From Oscillospiraceae bacterium (GTDB lineage: Bacteria > Bacillota > Clostridia > Oscillospirales > Oscillospiraceae): 54,725 nucleotides of DNA. The notes below the pieces were generated by a model. That model had not been told where the DNA came from, searched no databases, and saw only the letters and a list, made by a program, of their open reading frames with translations. How positions within the stretch are numbered: position 1 is the first letter of the stretch; each line of letters begins with the position of its first letter. Below, piece by piece: positions 30,429-37,641 of the stretch. The stretch covers positions 1 through 54,725 of the forward strand of contig JAHHRR010000009.1 in NCBI GenBank assembly GCA_020025655.1. The letters run 5' to 3'. A program made the position numbers and the translations under genes.

Positions 30429-30966
30429 ATTCGTATCCTTTCTCCTCAAGATAGCCCCTAAGCTTCACCCGTCCTCTGGAAAGTCTGGTTCTGACCGTCG
30501 ACGGGTTAAGCTTCATACTCTCTGCAATACTGTCGCTGGTCTCAAACAGGAAGTAATGCCGTTTAAAAATCTCTCTGTCCGGCTCTGCAAGGGTTTCAAC
30601 CGCTTCTCTTGTTACTGACGCAAGCTCATTTATTATGACCTCCGCCTCCGGATCCTGACATTGGAGTATCTCAACATTATCCTCCAGCGGCAGAACTATT
30701 TTCAACCTTCTGAGCCTGTCCAGTGCCTTGCTGCGTGCAATAGATGCAATATAGGCCTTCAGGCTTTCAGCTTCCGCCTTGGCTCTGTTTTCCCACAGGC
30801 ACAAGAAGCAGTCCGAAAGCGTTTCCTCTATATCTTCTGAGCTGAGAGCTGTCCCGCAGATATTGCATATTATTGTATAGGCATACGGAGTGTAGATATC
30901 CATAATTTTTGAAAGAGCTTCGGTATCATCTTCTTTGAGTTTTTCAACCAGTCGCTTTTCTTTCAT
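30409..30966 (-). CDS. ECF RNA polymerase sigma factor (second module)
   Basis: This 185-residue protein has region 2 (about 10-80, SSEDIEETLSDCFLCLWENR and then SLKAYIASIARSKALDRLRR) and region 4 (about 120-175, PDREIFKRHYFLFETSDSIA and LNPSTVRTRLSRGRVKLRGY), with neither region 1 nor region 3. Its gene overlaps the upstream lipoprotein gene by four bases and the downstream anti-sigma-like gene by 20, so all three are translationally coupled. This sigma factor is quite different from that at 10050. The regulon is unknown. Confidence 0.92.
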   Translation of the reverse strand: MKEKRLVEKLKEDDTEALSKIMDIYTPYAYTIICNICGTALSSEDIEETLSDCFLCLWENRAKAEAESLKAYIASIARSKALDRLRRLKIVLPLEDNVEILQCQDPEAEVIINELASVTREAVETLAEPDREIFKRHYFLFETSDSIAESMKLNPSTVRTRLSRGRVKLRGYLEEKGYEYENTAK

Positions 30967-31667
30967 GGCTCTCCTTCCCAGACAGTCTCCGTGTATACAA
31001 ACTTGTAGTTTTCACCGAAAACATCTGCTTCCGCAACACCTTCAACCGTCTTTATGAGTTCAAGAAACTCTTCCGGCACTGCGGTCACAACCACAGCATA
31101 TGTACTGGTTATGTTTCCGTAGGCGATGTGGTTTTCTGCCATAATTCCGGTTTTGCATCCGGCCTCGGCAAATCTTTCCGCAAGCGCTTTATTGGATGCA
31201 AGGTCTGTCTCCATTAAATACTCAAAATACTCGGCATAAGCTTTTTTTACATTTTCAGATGCACTGCGGGCCTCTTCCGTTCTTTTGTCCTCGATTGCAC
31301 TATAAGCGTTTTCAGCGGCAAGCGCAGCATCGGAAAGTCTCCGGTATTCGTTTTCTGCCGCTTCATCTGCAAAGGCAGTTTTGGTGAATACTATAAAATC
31401 GCAGGGTTCTCCCGCAGGCTGTGCTTTCATTCTGTCTAAGGCAGTCTCTCTTTGTCTGCCGGAAGAATGGGGCCGTGGTTTTACATTCTGTTCAGAATCT
31501 ATAAGGGGTTTCCTCTCCGGAAGGCAGACATACGGCTCTGCGCTTTTATCCGTTTCGGGCCACGGTTCACAGCGTATTCCGTTTTTCTCGCTTACAGGTT
31601 TTTCGGCACATCCGCTGAGAATAATAATTGCTGTGAGTAACAGGGTGATTATTCTGGAATATCTCAT
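30963..31667 (-). CDS. Lipoprotein heading a sigma-factor operon
   Basis: I do not recognise this 234-residue protein. It has a signal peptide with lipobox LSGC (Cys20), a Pro/Arg-rich linker to about residue 85, a helical Ala/Glu-rich hairpin (about 100-155) and a compact C-terminal part (about 170-225, ITSTYAVVVTAVPEEFLELI) that resembles a small ferredoxin-like alpha/beta domain. It is the first gene of a lipoprotein-sigma-antisigma operon, overlapping the sigma gene by ATGA, so a sensor or an inhibitor partner outside the membrane is a plausible role. Start follows GGAGGGAAAGG. Confidence 0.75.
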   Translation of the reverse strand: MRYSRIITLLLTAIIILSGCAEKPVSEKNGIRCEPWPETDKSAEPYVCLPERKPLIDSEQNVKPRPHSSGRQRETALDRMKAQPAGEPCDFIVFTKTAFADEAAENEYRRLSDAALAAENAYSAIEDKRTEEARSASENVKKAYAEYFEYLMETDLASNKALAERFAEAGCKTGIMAENHIAYGNITSTYAVVVTAVPEEFLELIKTVEGVAEADVFGENYKFVYTETVWEGEP

Positions 31668-31689
31668 ACCTTTCCCTCCTTTACCTATA

Positions 31690-31718
31690 ATAACGCATGA
31701 AGCCGGATTTTTGTCTCA
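31690..31718 (-). promoter_or_regulatory. Possible ECF-type promoter of the lipoprotein-sigma operon
   Basis: On the minus strand TGAGAC (31718-31713), 17 nt, CGTTAT (31695-31690), resembling an ECF promoter with AAC/GAC-type -35 and CGT-type -10, consistent with autoregulation. A sigma-A reading using TATTAT is also possible. Confidence 0.4.
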
Positions 31719-31732
31719 CTATTTTCTAAAAA

Positions 31733-31760
31733 TAAAAAAGCCCCGCATAAGCGGGGCTTT
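31733..31760 (-). terminator. Terminator of the dipicolinate synthase operon
   Basis: On the minus strand a GCCCCGC / GCGGGGC stem is followed by seven T residues; the core matches exactly the hairpin at 29553. Confidence 0.92.
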
Positions 31761-31776
31761 TCCTCCTAAGCGTTTC

Positions 31777-32352
31777 TTATTTTCTCAATATGGGCTGTAT
31801 CTGCTTTCCTTTAAGTGCCTCTTCTATGCTGTCTTTAAGCAGGGCAAAGTCTGCCTGCAAAGAATAAGGCTTTTTCTGCGGATTGTCCTGCCCGAAAGGT
31901 ACAAAGTATACATTCTTCCTGTTTAAAAGCCTTGCTATATTCTCCGCCGAGCCGGTCAGGCCGTCATTTGTGGAAAGCGCAATAAGCAGAGGCTTTCCGT
32001 TTCTCATGTGTGCCTTCGCCGCCATAAGTACCGCACTGTCAGTTATGCCGTGGGCAAGCTTTCCCAGAGTATTTCCCGTGCAGGGAGCTATAAGTATAAT
32101 GTCCAGAGGTTCCGCAGGCCCCAGCGGCTCTGCATCTTTTATAGTGCATACAGGCTCCCTGCCGCAGATCTCTCTAAGTCTTTGCCGATGCTCATATGCC
32201 GTGCCGAAACGGCTGTCGGTTTTTGCGGCATTTTCGCTCATTATCGGCACTAGCTCATAATCATCCTTTAATCCCTCCGCTGCCTTAAACACCTTATCAT
32301 ATGTGCAATAGGAACCGCAGATTGCAAGACCTAATTTCACTTTTTTCTCCAT
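31777..32352 (-). CDS. spoVFB: Dipicolinate synthase subunit B
   Basis: A 191-residue flavoprotein-family protein (dpaB) with LGLAICGSYCTYDKVFKAAE at the start and LIAPCTGNTLGKLAHGITD in the middle, both typical of SpoVFB. With subunit A it oxidises dihydrodipicolinate to dipicolinic acid in the mother cell, the major small molecule of the spore core. I prefer the ATG at 32352, seven bases after AGGAGG; the ATG at 32358, two bases after the site and overlapping the dpaA stop, is too close. Presence of spoVFAB rather than the Etf-dependent route argues against cluster I Clostridium. Confidence 0.93.
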   Translation of the reverse strand: MEKKVKLGLAICGSYCTYDKVFKAAEGLKDDYELVPIMSENAAKTDSRFGTAYEHRQRLREICGREPVCTIKDAEPLGPAEPLDIILIAPCTGNTLGKLAHGITDSAVLMAAKAHMRNGKPLLIALSTNDGLTGSAENIARLLNRKNVYFVPFGQDNPQKKPYSLQADFALLKDSIEEALKGKQIQPILRK

Positions 32353-32354
32353 AC

Positions 32355-33215
32355 TCATTCCTCCTGTTCCCTTATTGCCCGATAAACTGCATTTTTCATT
32401 AACACTGCGCCTGTATAGGCTGACGTTCTGCCCGGAAGTCCGGGGGCTCTTATAACCTTAAGCCCTATATTCTCGGCAAGATTTCTGTCAAAGCCTCCCG
32501 GCGGCGAGGCAAGCTCCAGAAGCACCGCACCGCTGTCGCACAAACACAGCATGGCTTTGGTTATAACCTGCTCGGGAACAGTGTTTACTATAAAATCATA
32601 GTCTCCGATAACGCCCTCAAGCTCCTGATAGCTCAGCGCTTTTATTCCCAACGCCTCCGCCATGGCTCTGTCGGCTGCTTTTCTTGCAGCAACGCTCACC
32701 TTTGCACCTAAATCCATAAGCCGCAGCGACAGTATCTTTCCGATTCTGCCCCAGCCTGTAATCAGAATTCTGCTGCCCCACAGGCTTTTTTCACTTCCGC
32801 CCATAAGCTCCCACAAGGCGCCCTCGGCGGTAAGCGCTGCATTTCCCACCACGAATTCCGAATCTTCCATAATATCCGCCGTATTCAGCCCTGCTTTTAC
32901 CATTGCGGCACTGCTGGCAGTGCTGAATTTCCCTCCGCAGACTATCTGCCCTTTCCACAGTGCAGCTATAAGCTCCGGCATTTTCAGTATCTCATCCGAC
33001 TTGGGGTCAAATAAAAGTCCCGCCTTTTCCGCAGGTGTCGGCAGAACCACGCAGTCCGCACCGTAAACACAGCTCTGGAGGCAGCCCGCTTTTTTCACCT
33101 CATCCGGAAGCTCCGCCTTTTCCATGGCAAAGGTGCTGATATTATGTCCGTCTTTCATCAGCAGCCCGCAGAGGATCACCATTCTTCTGTCTCCGCCTAA
33201 AATTGCAAATCTCAC
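32355..33215 (-). CDS. spoVFA: Dipicolinate synthase subunit A
   Basis: A 286-residue protein (dpaA) with the family start MRFAILGGDRRM, an N-terminal lid domain (about 1-125), and a Rossmann domain with SRILITGWGRIGKILSLRLM (about residue 150), which binds NADP. It carries out the oxidation step in dipicolinate synthesis. I place the start at GTG 33215, seven bases after GGAGGTGA; this matches the known N-terminus, while the TTG further upstream lies before the ribosome site. No mother-cell (sigma-K) promoter could be placed with confidence. Confidence 0.93.
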   Translation of the reverse strand: MRFAILGGDRRMVILCGLLMKDGHNISTFAMEKAELPDEVKKAGCLQSCVYGADCVVLPTPAEKAGLLFDPKSDEILKMPELIAALWKGQIVCGGKFSTASSAAMVKAGLNTADIMEDSEFVVGNAALTAEGALWELMGGSEKSLWGSRILITGWGRIGKILSLRLMDLGAKVSVAARKAADRAMAEALGIKALSYQELEGVIGDYDFIVNTVPEQVITKAMLCLCDSGAVLLELASPPGGFDRNLAENIGLKVIRAPGLPGRTSAYTGAVLMKNAVYRAIREQEE

Positions 33216-33288
33216 ATCTGCATCACCTCCCAAGGCATACTATTCATAAATCCCGTCCGGCGTTCGCATTATTGATTATCTGCAAATG

Positions 33289-33317
33289 TAGACATAGCTT
33301 TTGCTATGTGTTAAAAT
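33289..33317 (+). promoter_or_regulatory. Sigma-A promoter of thyA-folA with an inverted repeat in its spacer
   Basis: TAGACA (33289-33294), a 17-nt spacer and TAAAAT (33312-33317). ACATAGC-TTTT-GCTATGT (33292-33309) is a perfect 7-bp inverted repeat within it, possibly an operator. Confidence 0.6.
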
Positions 33318-33360
33318 AACCTTCAATAACTTAAATTTTAGCTTCAGGAGGAGTAGATAT

Positions 33361-34191
33361 ATGAGTAGAGCTGACCAAATCTTCATTCAGAACTGCAAAG
33401 ATATACTTGAAAATGGTGTCTGGGACACCAATCTGGAGGTTCGCCCCCGCTGGGAGGACGGAACCCCTGCACACACCGTAAAGAAATTCGGTATTGTTAA
33501 CCGCTATAATCTGGCTGAGGAATTTCCTATTCTTACCCTCAGACGCACCTACTGGAAATCCGCCATCGACGAGCTGCTCTGGATATGGCAGGCAAAAAGC
33601 AACAATGTAAATGACCTTCGCACCCGTGTATGGGATGCATGGGCCGACGAAAACGGCTCTATCGGCAAGGCCTACGGCTATCAGCTGGGCGTTAAGCACC
33701 ACTACCCCGAAGGTGACATGGATCAGGTTGATAAGGTTATCTGGGATTTAAAGCACAACCCCGCTTCCCGCAGAATCATCACCAACATCTACAATCACGC
33801 CGACCTTTCCGAGATGGCACTTTACCCCTGTGCATACTCTATGACCTTCAACGTCTCCGGCAATAAGCTCAACGCCATTTTAAACCAGCGCTCTCAGGAT
33901 ATGCTGGCTGCAAACAACTGGAATGTGGTTCAGTACAGCGTTCTCACTCTTATGATGGCTCAGGTCGCAGGTCTTGAGCCCGGTGAGTTTGTCCACGTTA
34001 TTGCCGACGCCCACATTTACGACAGACACGTTCCCGTTATCGAGGAGCTTATAAAGAATGAGCCCAAGCCCGCTCCCAAATTCATTATGGACCCCAGCAT
34101 TGATGACTTCTACAAGTTCACCCGTGACAGCTTCAGTGTTGAGAATTATGAATACACCGAGTTCACCGGTAAAATTCCGGTAGCTCTTTAA
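33361..34191 (+). CDS. thyA: Thymidylate synthase
   Basis: A 276-residue protein that methylates dUMP to dTMP using methylenetetrahydrofolate. The catalytic Cys157 lies in ALYPCAYSMTF and the dUMP-binding segment is LNQRSQDMLAANNW. The sequence belongs to the Bacillus ThyA/phi3T-like branch, with LLWIWQAKSNNVNDL, rather than the E. coli-type branch: the His after the catalytic Cys is Ala, and the Gly of the usual SxDxxLGxP motif is replaced by Ala-Asn. Start chosen at the ATG after AGGAGGAG. It lies ten bases before folA, which regenerates the folate it consumes, so the two form a natural operon. Confidence 0.95.
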   Translation: MSRADQIFIQNCKDILENGVWDTNLEVRPRWEDGTPAHTVKKFGIVNRYNLAEEFPILTLRRTYWKSAIDELLWIWQAKSNNVNDLRTRVWDAWADENGSIGKAYGYQLGVKHHYPEGDMDQVDKVIWDLKHNPASRRIITNIYNHADLSEMALYPCAYSMTFNVSGNKLNAILNQRSQDMLAANNWNVVQYSVLTLMMAQVAGLEPGEFVHVIADAHIYDRHVPVIEELIKNEPKPAPKFIMDPSIDDFYKFTRDSFSVENYEYTEFTGKIPVAL

Positions 34192-34200
34192 GGAGATAAC

Positions 34201-34686
34201 ATGGAAGCAATAGTTGCTGTATATTCTGACTGGGGTATTGGCAGCGAAGGTACTCAGCCGGTAGTTTTAAAGGCCGACAGAGTGCATTTTCGTGAATACA
34301 CCACCGGAAATGCCGTAATCGTAGGCAGAAAAACTCTTGATGATTTTCCCGGCGGCAGACCCCTAAAGAACCGTAACAACATAGTAATCACAAGACAGAA
34401 CATCGAAATTGAAGGTGCAGAGGTTGTCCACAGCACAGAAGAGGCTTTAAAGGCCGCTGAGAAATACCCCCGTACCATGGTTATCGGCGGTGCCAGTGTT
34501 TACAAACAGTTTTTCCCCTACACCGACATTCTCCACATCACTAAAATTGACCTTGCTCCCGCTTCTGACAGCTTTTTCCCCAATCTGGACGAGCTGAGCG
34601 ACTGGGTCTGTGAAAGCCAGACCCCTTGGGAGGAAGAAAACGGTATTCGCTACTGCTTCTGCGAGTACAGACGCATCAGCAGATAA
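34201..34686 (+). CDS. folA: Dihydrofolate reductase
   Basis: A 161-residue DHFR of normal size. The N-terminal VYSDWGIGSEGTQPV matches the substrate loop (although the usual NRVIG and P-W-H elements are altered), NAVIVGRKTLDDFPGGRPLK is the cofactor-binding block, and TMVIGGASVYKQFFPY the second NADPH motif. It reduces dihydrofolate to tetrahydrofolate using NADPH after the thymidylate synthase reaction. It lies directly after thyA (AAGGAGATAAC before the ATG). Its last 11 bases overlap the convergent spoIID gene, with no room for a terminator between them. Confidence 0.93.
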   Translation: MEAIVAVYSDWGIGSEGTQPVVLKADRVHFREYTTGNAVIVGRKTLDDFPGGRPLKNRNNIVITRQNIEIEGAEVVHSTEEALKAAEKYPRTMVIGGASVYKQFFPYTDILHITKIDLAPASDSFFPNLDELSDWVCESQTPWEEENGIRYCFCEYRRISR

Positions 34687-35785
34687 GGCTTGTACCCGGA
34701 TAATAATGAGCCAGTATGGAAATATAATCACTGCCTTCACGGGCCATGATTTTTGCTCCGTACTGGCTCATTCCCACACCATGACCGAAGCCTTTTACCG
34801 TAAACAGGAATTTTCCGTCCGTATACTGAAGCTCAAAGGATGTTGAACGGAGAGAAAAGAGCTGTCTTAAATCCGTGCCTTTAATCTCCACCCCGCCAAG
34901 GTTAACAGTTTTTACTCTGCCGCTTCTGTCCCGCTCCAGTTCTCCTATCCAGCTGCTCTCCTCCCCCGTAAAATCAGCCTCGGGAAATCGGGACAGGATA
35001 CAGTCTCTGAAATCTATCGGGGCGCATTCAAGTGTACTTATAAAATTAGGTACGGTTTTCTCATTTTCAGGACTTTCCACGCTCACAAGATAGGGCAGGC
35101 TTCCCCATATCTCGCCGCAGTCCTCGGTTGAGCCGTTGGATGCGGAATGGAAAGCCGCAAAAACCGCCTTTCCATCATAGCTTAAATACTGCCCCTCTGT
35201 CTCCGCTACGGCGGAGCTTATTTTTTTATAATTTTCCTCAAAATTTTCTCCCCAGTTCTCACGCATCTTGTCCTCATTTATATATGCCTGACAGCAGTTA
35301 AAATCCGTGCAGACATCCGCATCTGAATGTTTATTCCCGTCGGCACAATAGATTGCAAAGCTTCTGGCCGCCACTGCCTGAGCTTTCAGAGCCTCAAGAT
35401 CAAAATCCGCCGGCATCTCTGCGGCAACCACGCCTACAAGATACTCCTGCATATTCATTTCCTTTACCTCTCCGTTTACAAGCACCTTTATGCTTTCAGG
35501 TGCCGGAATTTCCGCTTTGGAAACTGCTTTATATGTATCCGCAGAAACACCTTCCGTTTCTTTAGGTGCCTCTTGCGGCTCCTCTGCCGCTTCTCCCGCC
35601 TCTTCCGCAGGTGCTTCGGCGGGAGCATCGTTCTCCTGCTGAGTTTCAGCCTCTGCCTGCACCGCCGGCAGTCCGCTCTCCGTCTGCTTGTCCTCCACAG
35701 CAGCATTTTCCCTTTGTATTGTCACAAAAGGCAGTAAAAAGCTTAAAATCAGTGCCAGATATGCTAACATTATGGTTTTCTTCAC
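34676..35785 (-). CDS. spoIID: SpoIID/LytB-domain protein, stage II sporulation protein D homologue
   Basis: A 369-residue protein with an N-terminal signal anchor (about 5-22), an acidic Ala/Pro/Glu spacer (about 30-80), then the SpoIID domain: MNMQEYLVGVVAAEMPADFD with the catalytic Glu, LKAQAVAARSFAIY, FAAFHSASNGSTEDCGEIWG and the C-terminal GFGHGVGMSQYGAKIMA. SpoIID cleaves glycan strands during engulfment of the forespore. Cys residues (CTDFNCC) and the long spacer are less usual, and spoIIID or spoIIQ neighbours are absent, so a vegetative LytB-like function is possible. The start is GTG 35785 with GGAGG seven bases upstream. It overlaps folA convergently by 11 bases. Confidence 0.88.
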   Translation of the reverse strand: MKKTIMLAYLALILSFLLPFVTIQRENAAVEDKQTESGLPAVQAEAETQQENDAPAEAPAEEAGEAAEEPQEAPKETEGVSADTYKAVSKAEIPAPESIKVLVNGEVKEMNMQEYLVGVVAAEMPADFDLEALKAQAVAARSFAIYCADGNKHSDADVCTDFNCCQAYINEDKMRENWGENFEENYKKISSAVAETEGQYLSYDGKAVFAAFHSASNGSTEDCGEIWGSLPYLVSVESPENEKTVPNFISTLECAPIDFRDCILSRFPEADFTGEESSWIGELERDRSGRVKTVNLGGVEIKGTDLRQLFSLRSTSFELQYTDGKFLFTVKGFGHGVGMSQYGAKIMAREGSDYISILAHYYPGTSLIC

Positions 35786-35805
35786 TGCTCATCCTCCGTT
35801 AAAGC

Positions 35806-35834
35806 TTGACTGAATATCCAAATAAGTATAAAAT
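35806..35834 (+). promoter_or_regulatory. Sigma-A promoter of the unknown membrane protein
   Basis: TTGACT (35806-35811), 17-nt spacer, TAAAAT (35829-35834). It overlaps the upstream region of spoIID. Confidence 0.7.
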
Positions 35835-35894
35835 CTATTTACTGAGCGCCTCATCGGCTCTCTAATCTTATGTTATTGAAACGGAACTGTAATT

Positions 35895-36719
35895 ATGCAA
35901 ATGGAAAAAAAATCTCTTGAAATAACCTGCTATGTATGCGGTGCCGGTGCCTTCAGCGTCTTTCTCCGCTGGCTTCAGGATCAGCTCGCTTTTAACGATG
36001 CCGGTCTTGCAGAAAAAAGTGTGTTCCATTTTCTGGTGCCTATGTTTGTGCTTGCATCAGCTTTCGTATTCCTTCGTTTTGTAGACGGCTTTAAGGCCCG
36101 CCGCTTTTATGTGCCCGATGACTTTAATGAAGCTTTCCGCAACGAAGGAAAACTCTACACTTTCCTGCGCTGGGCAATAGGACTGATAATGTGTCTGGGC
36201 GCAATTATGCTTCTGGTACAGTGTGAGGTAGATAAGCAGGCAAACTTTCTGCGTGTGCTTTCAATTTTCGGCTTCCTGTCCGGCCTTTCATATCCTATTT
36301 TGCTGAGTGCCGCAAACAAGCCTGTAAAAAATTCAGGTCTGCTCTGTATTCTGAGTCTCATGCCTATTCTGCTTTTTGCAGTCTGGCTTATAACCTGCTA
36401 CAAGATGAACGACATCAACAGCGTTGTCTGGTCATTCTCTATTGAAATCATCACGGTCATTGTTGCCATGCTTGCGTTTTTCCGAATTGCAGGCTTCTTC
36501 TTCGGCGTACCTATGGGCAACCGCAGTATGTTCCTTGCCATGCTCTGCGGCTCCATGTGCATCATGGTTATTGCAGACGAGAGATACATGGGTATGCAGA
36601 TGATGTTTTTATCTGCCTCTTTCCAGATGATTCTCTACAACTGGATAATGATTAAAAATCTTCGCCAGCGCAAGGCTCAGTATGAAGCACCTATGGATGA
36701 CGGCTTTGAAAGACTCTGA
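35895..36719 (+). CDS. Unknown multi-pass membrane protein
   Basis: I do not recognise this 274-residue protein. It has about seven hydrophobic segments, a conserved-looking cytoplasmic loop (FKARRFYVPDDFNEAFRNEG) and a charged C-terminal tail. No transporter, protease or enzyme motif is visible. The ribosome site is weak (GGAAC), so the start could be the first or second Met (three residues apart). It has its own sigma-A promoter and terminator and stands alone between spoIID and the trmO operon. Confidence 0.75.
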   Translation: MQMEKKSLEITCYVCGAGAFSVFLRWLQDQLAFNDAGLAEKSVFHFLVPMFVLASAFVFLRFVDGFKARRFYVPDDFNEAFRNEGKLYTFLRWAIGLIMCLGAIMLLVQCEVDKQANFLRVLSIFGFLSGLSYPILLSAANKPVKNSGLLCILSLMPILLFAVWLITCYKMNDINSVVWSFSIEIITVIVAMLAFFRIAGFFFGVPMGNRSMFLAMLCGSMCIMVIADERYMGMQMMFLSASFQMILYNWIMIKNLRQRKAQYEAPMDDGFERL

Positions 36720-36764
36720 TTTTAGTTTCTGCGCCGTCCTTAATTTGCAATATTGATTTTTACC

Positions 36765-36798
36765 GGAGCGGTACTGCATGAGCAGTACCGCTCCTTTC
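36765..36798 (+). terminator. Terminator of the unknown membrane protein gene
   Basis: A 13-bp stem, GGAGCGGTACTGC and its complement, with an ATGA loop, followed by TTTC. Confidence 0.8.
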
Positions 36799-36874
36799 AA
36801 TATATGCCTCTGTCCCAGATTTATTTTCCTCATTACTGAACACTTTGTAATTATCCCCCGCCGCAGTTACAGAT

Positions 36875-36930
36875 TAAAAAATCCCCCTGACAAAGGACTT
36901 GCTTAAAGTCCTCATCAGGGGGATATATTT
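36875..36930 (-). terminator. Two-storey terminator of the miaB-mutS-trmO operon
   Basis: On the minus strand an outer stem (ATCCCCCTGA, 36881-36890, with TCAGGGGGAT, 36915-36924) encloses an inner stem (AGGACTT, 36894-36900, with AAGTCCT, 36906-36912), then TTTTTT. Confidence 0.85.
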
Positions 36931-36957
36931 TTGAAATGTTTAATTTAAATGCCGGTT

Positions 36958-37641
36958 TTACAGCTTAAACGCATCATTTACCTCTAAGGCTTCACCGTTT
37001 ACGCTGAATCTCACTTCATAGCCCGCAAACTCCATTTTATACACCCGCTCCGGATCATCCTGATAACGGGGGCGGGGATCATTTTCAAGAACTCCCGTCA
37101 GTGCCGGAATTTTATCCTGCGGAAGCTTCTTTTTGATCTCCTCGGGTATTAAAACATTCAGGGTCTTTCCCCCGTCAGGGGCAAAACCGCTTTTTGCGTC
37201 TGTATGGCAGTCGGCATAAGGAATGTACGGCTTAATGTCAAAAATCGGGGTGCCGTCCATTAAATCCGCACCGGCAACATACAGCACAGGCCCCAGTTCA
37301 GGGTCTTTTTTTAGTGCCGTAAGCTTAAGGCAGGAAAGCCCCAGTGCATTGGGTCTGAACGGTGACCGGGTGGCAAACACGCCTTTGCGCTCATTGCCTC
37401 CAAGTCTGGGCGGACGTACCGTGGGGGAATAGCTCTGCCGCAGATTCTCGGAAAACTGCCAGATAACCCATATATGGGAAAAGTCCTCTATTCCACGAAA
37501 TGCCTCTATATTCCTGTACTCAGGCTCAAAAACAATTCTGCTCTGAAGCTCCTCCACAATTCCCGACTGTCTGGGTATGCCGAACTTTGTGGAAAAATCG
37601 CTCTGCATATGAGCTATGGCTTTAATCTCGTAATTATCCAT
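36958..37641 (-). CDS. trmO: tRNA (N6-threonylcarbamoyladenosine37-N6)-methyltransferase TrmO
   Basis: A 227-residue protein of the TsaA/TrmO (UPF0066) family: IAHMQSDFSTKFGIPRQSGI at the start, IEDFSHIWVIWQF, and RPNALGLSCLKLTAL with FDIKPYIPYAD, which match the family's S-adenosylmethionine-binding beta-barrel. TrmO methylates t6A37 in tRNA-Thr. The start is the ATG overlapping the upstream CPBP stop (TGATG), so the two are coupled; a frame extending 31 residues further upstream lies inside that gene. It sits in the same operon as miaB, another A37-modifying enzyme. Confidence 0.9.
   Translation of the reverse strand: MDNYEIKAIAHMQSDFSTKFGIPRQSGIVEELQSRIVFEPEYRNIEAFRGIEDFSHIWVIWQFSENLRQSYSPTVRPPRLGGNERKGVFATRSPFRPNALGLSCLKLTALKKDPELGPVLYVAGADLMDGTPIFDIKPYIPYADCHTDAKSGFAPDGGKTLNVLIPEEIKKKLPQDKIPALTGVLENDPRPRYQDDPERVYKMEFAGYEVRFSVNGEALEVNDAFKL

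Noticed and set aside
33361..34686. thyA-folA as part of a prophage or mobile cassette
   Set aside because: No phage, integrase or repeat sequences are near, and base composition and neighbours are chromosomal.
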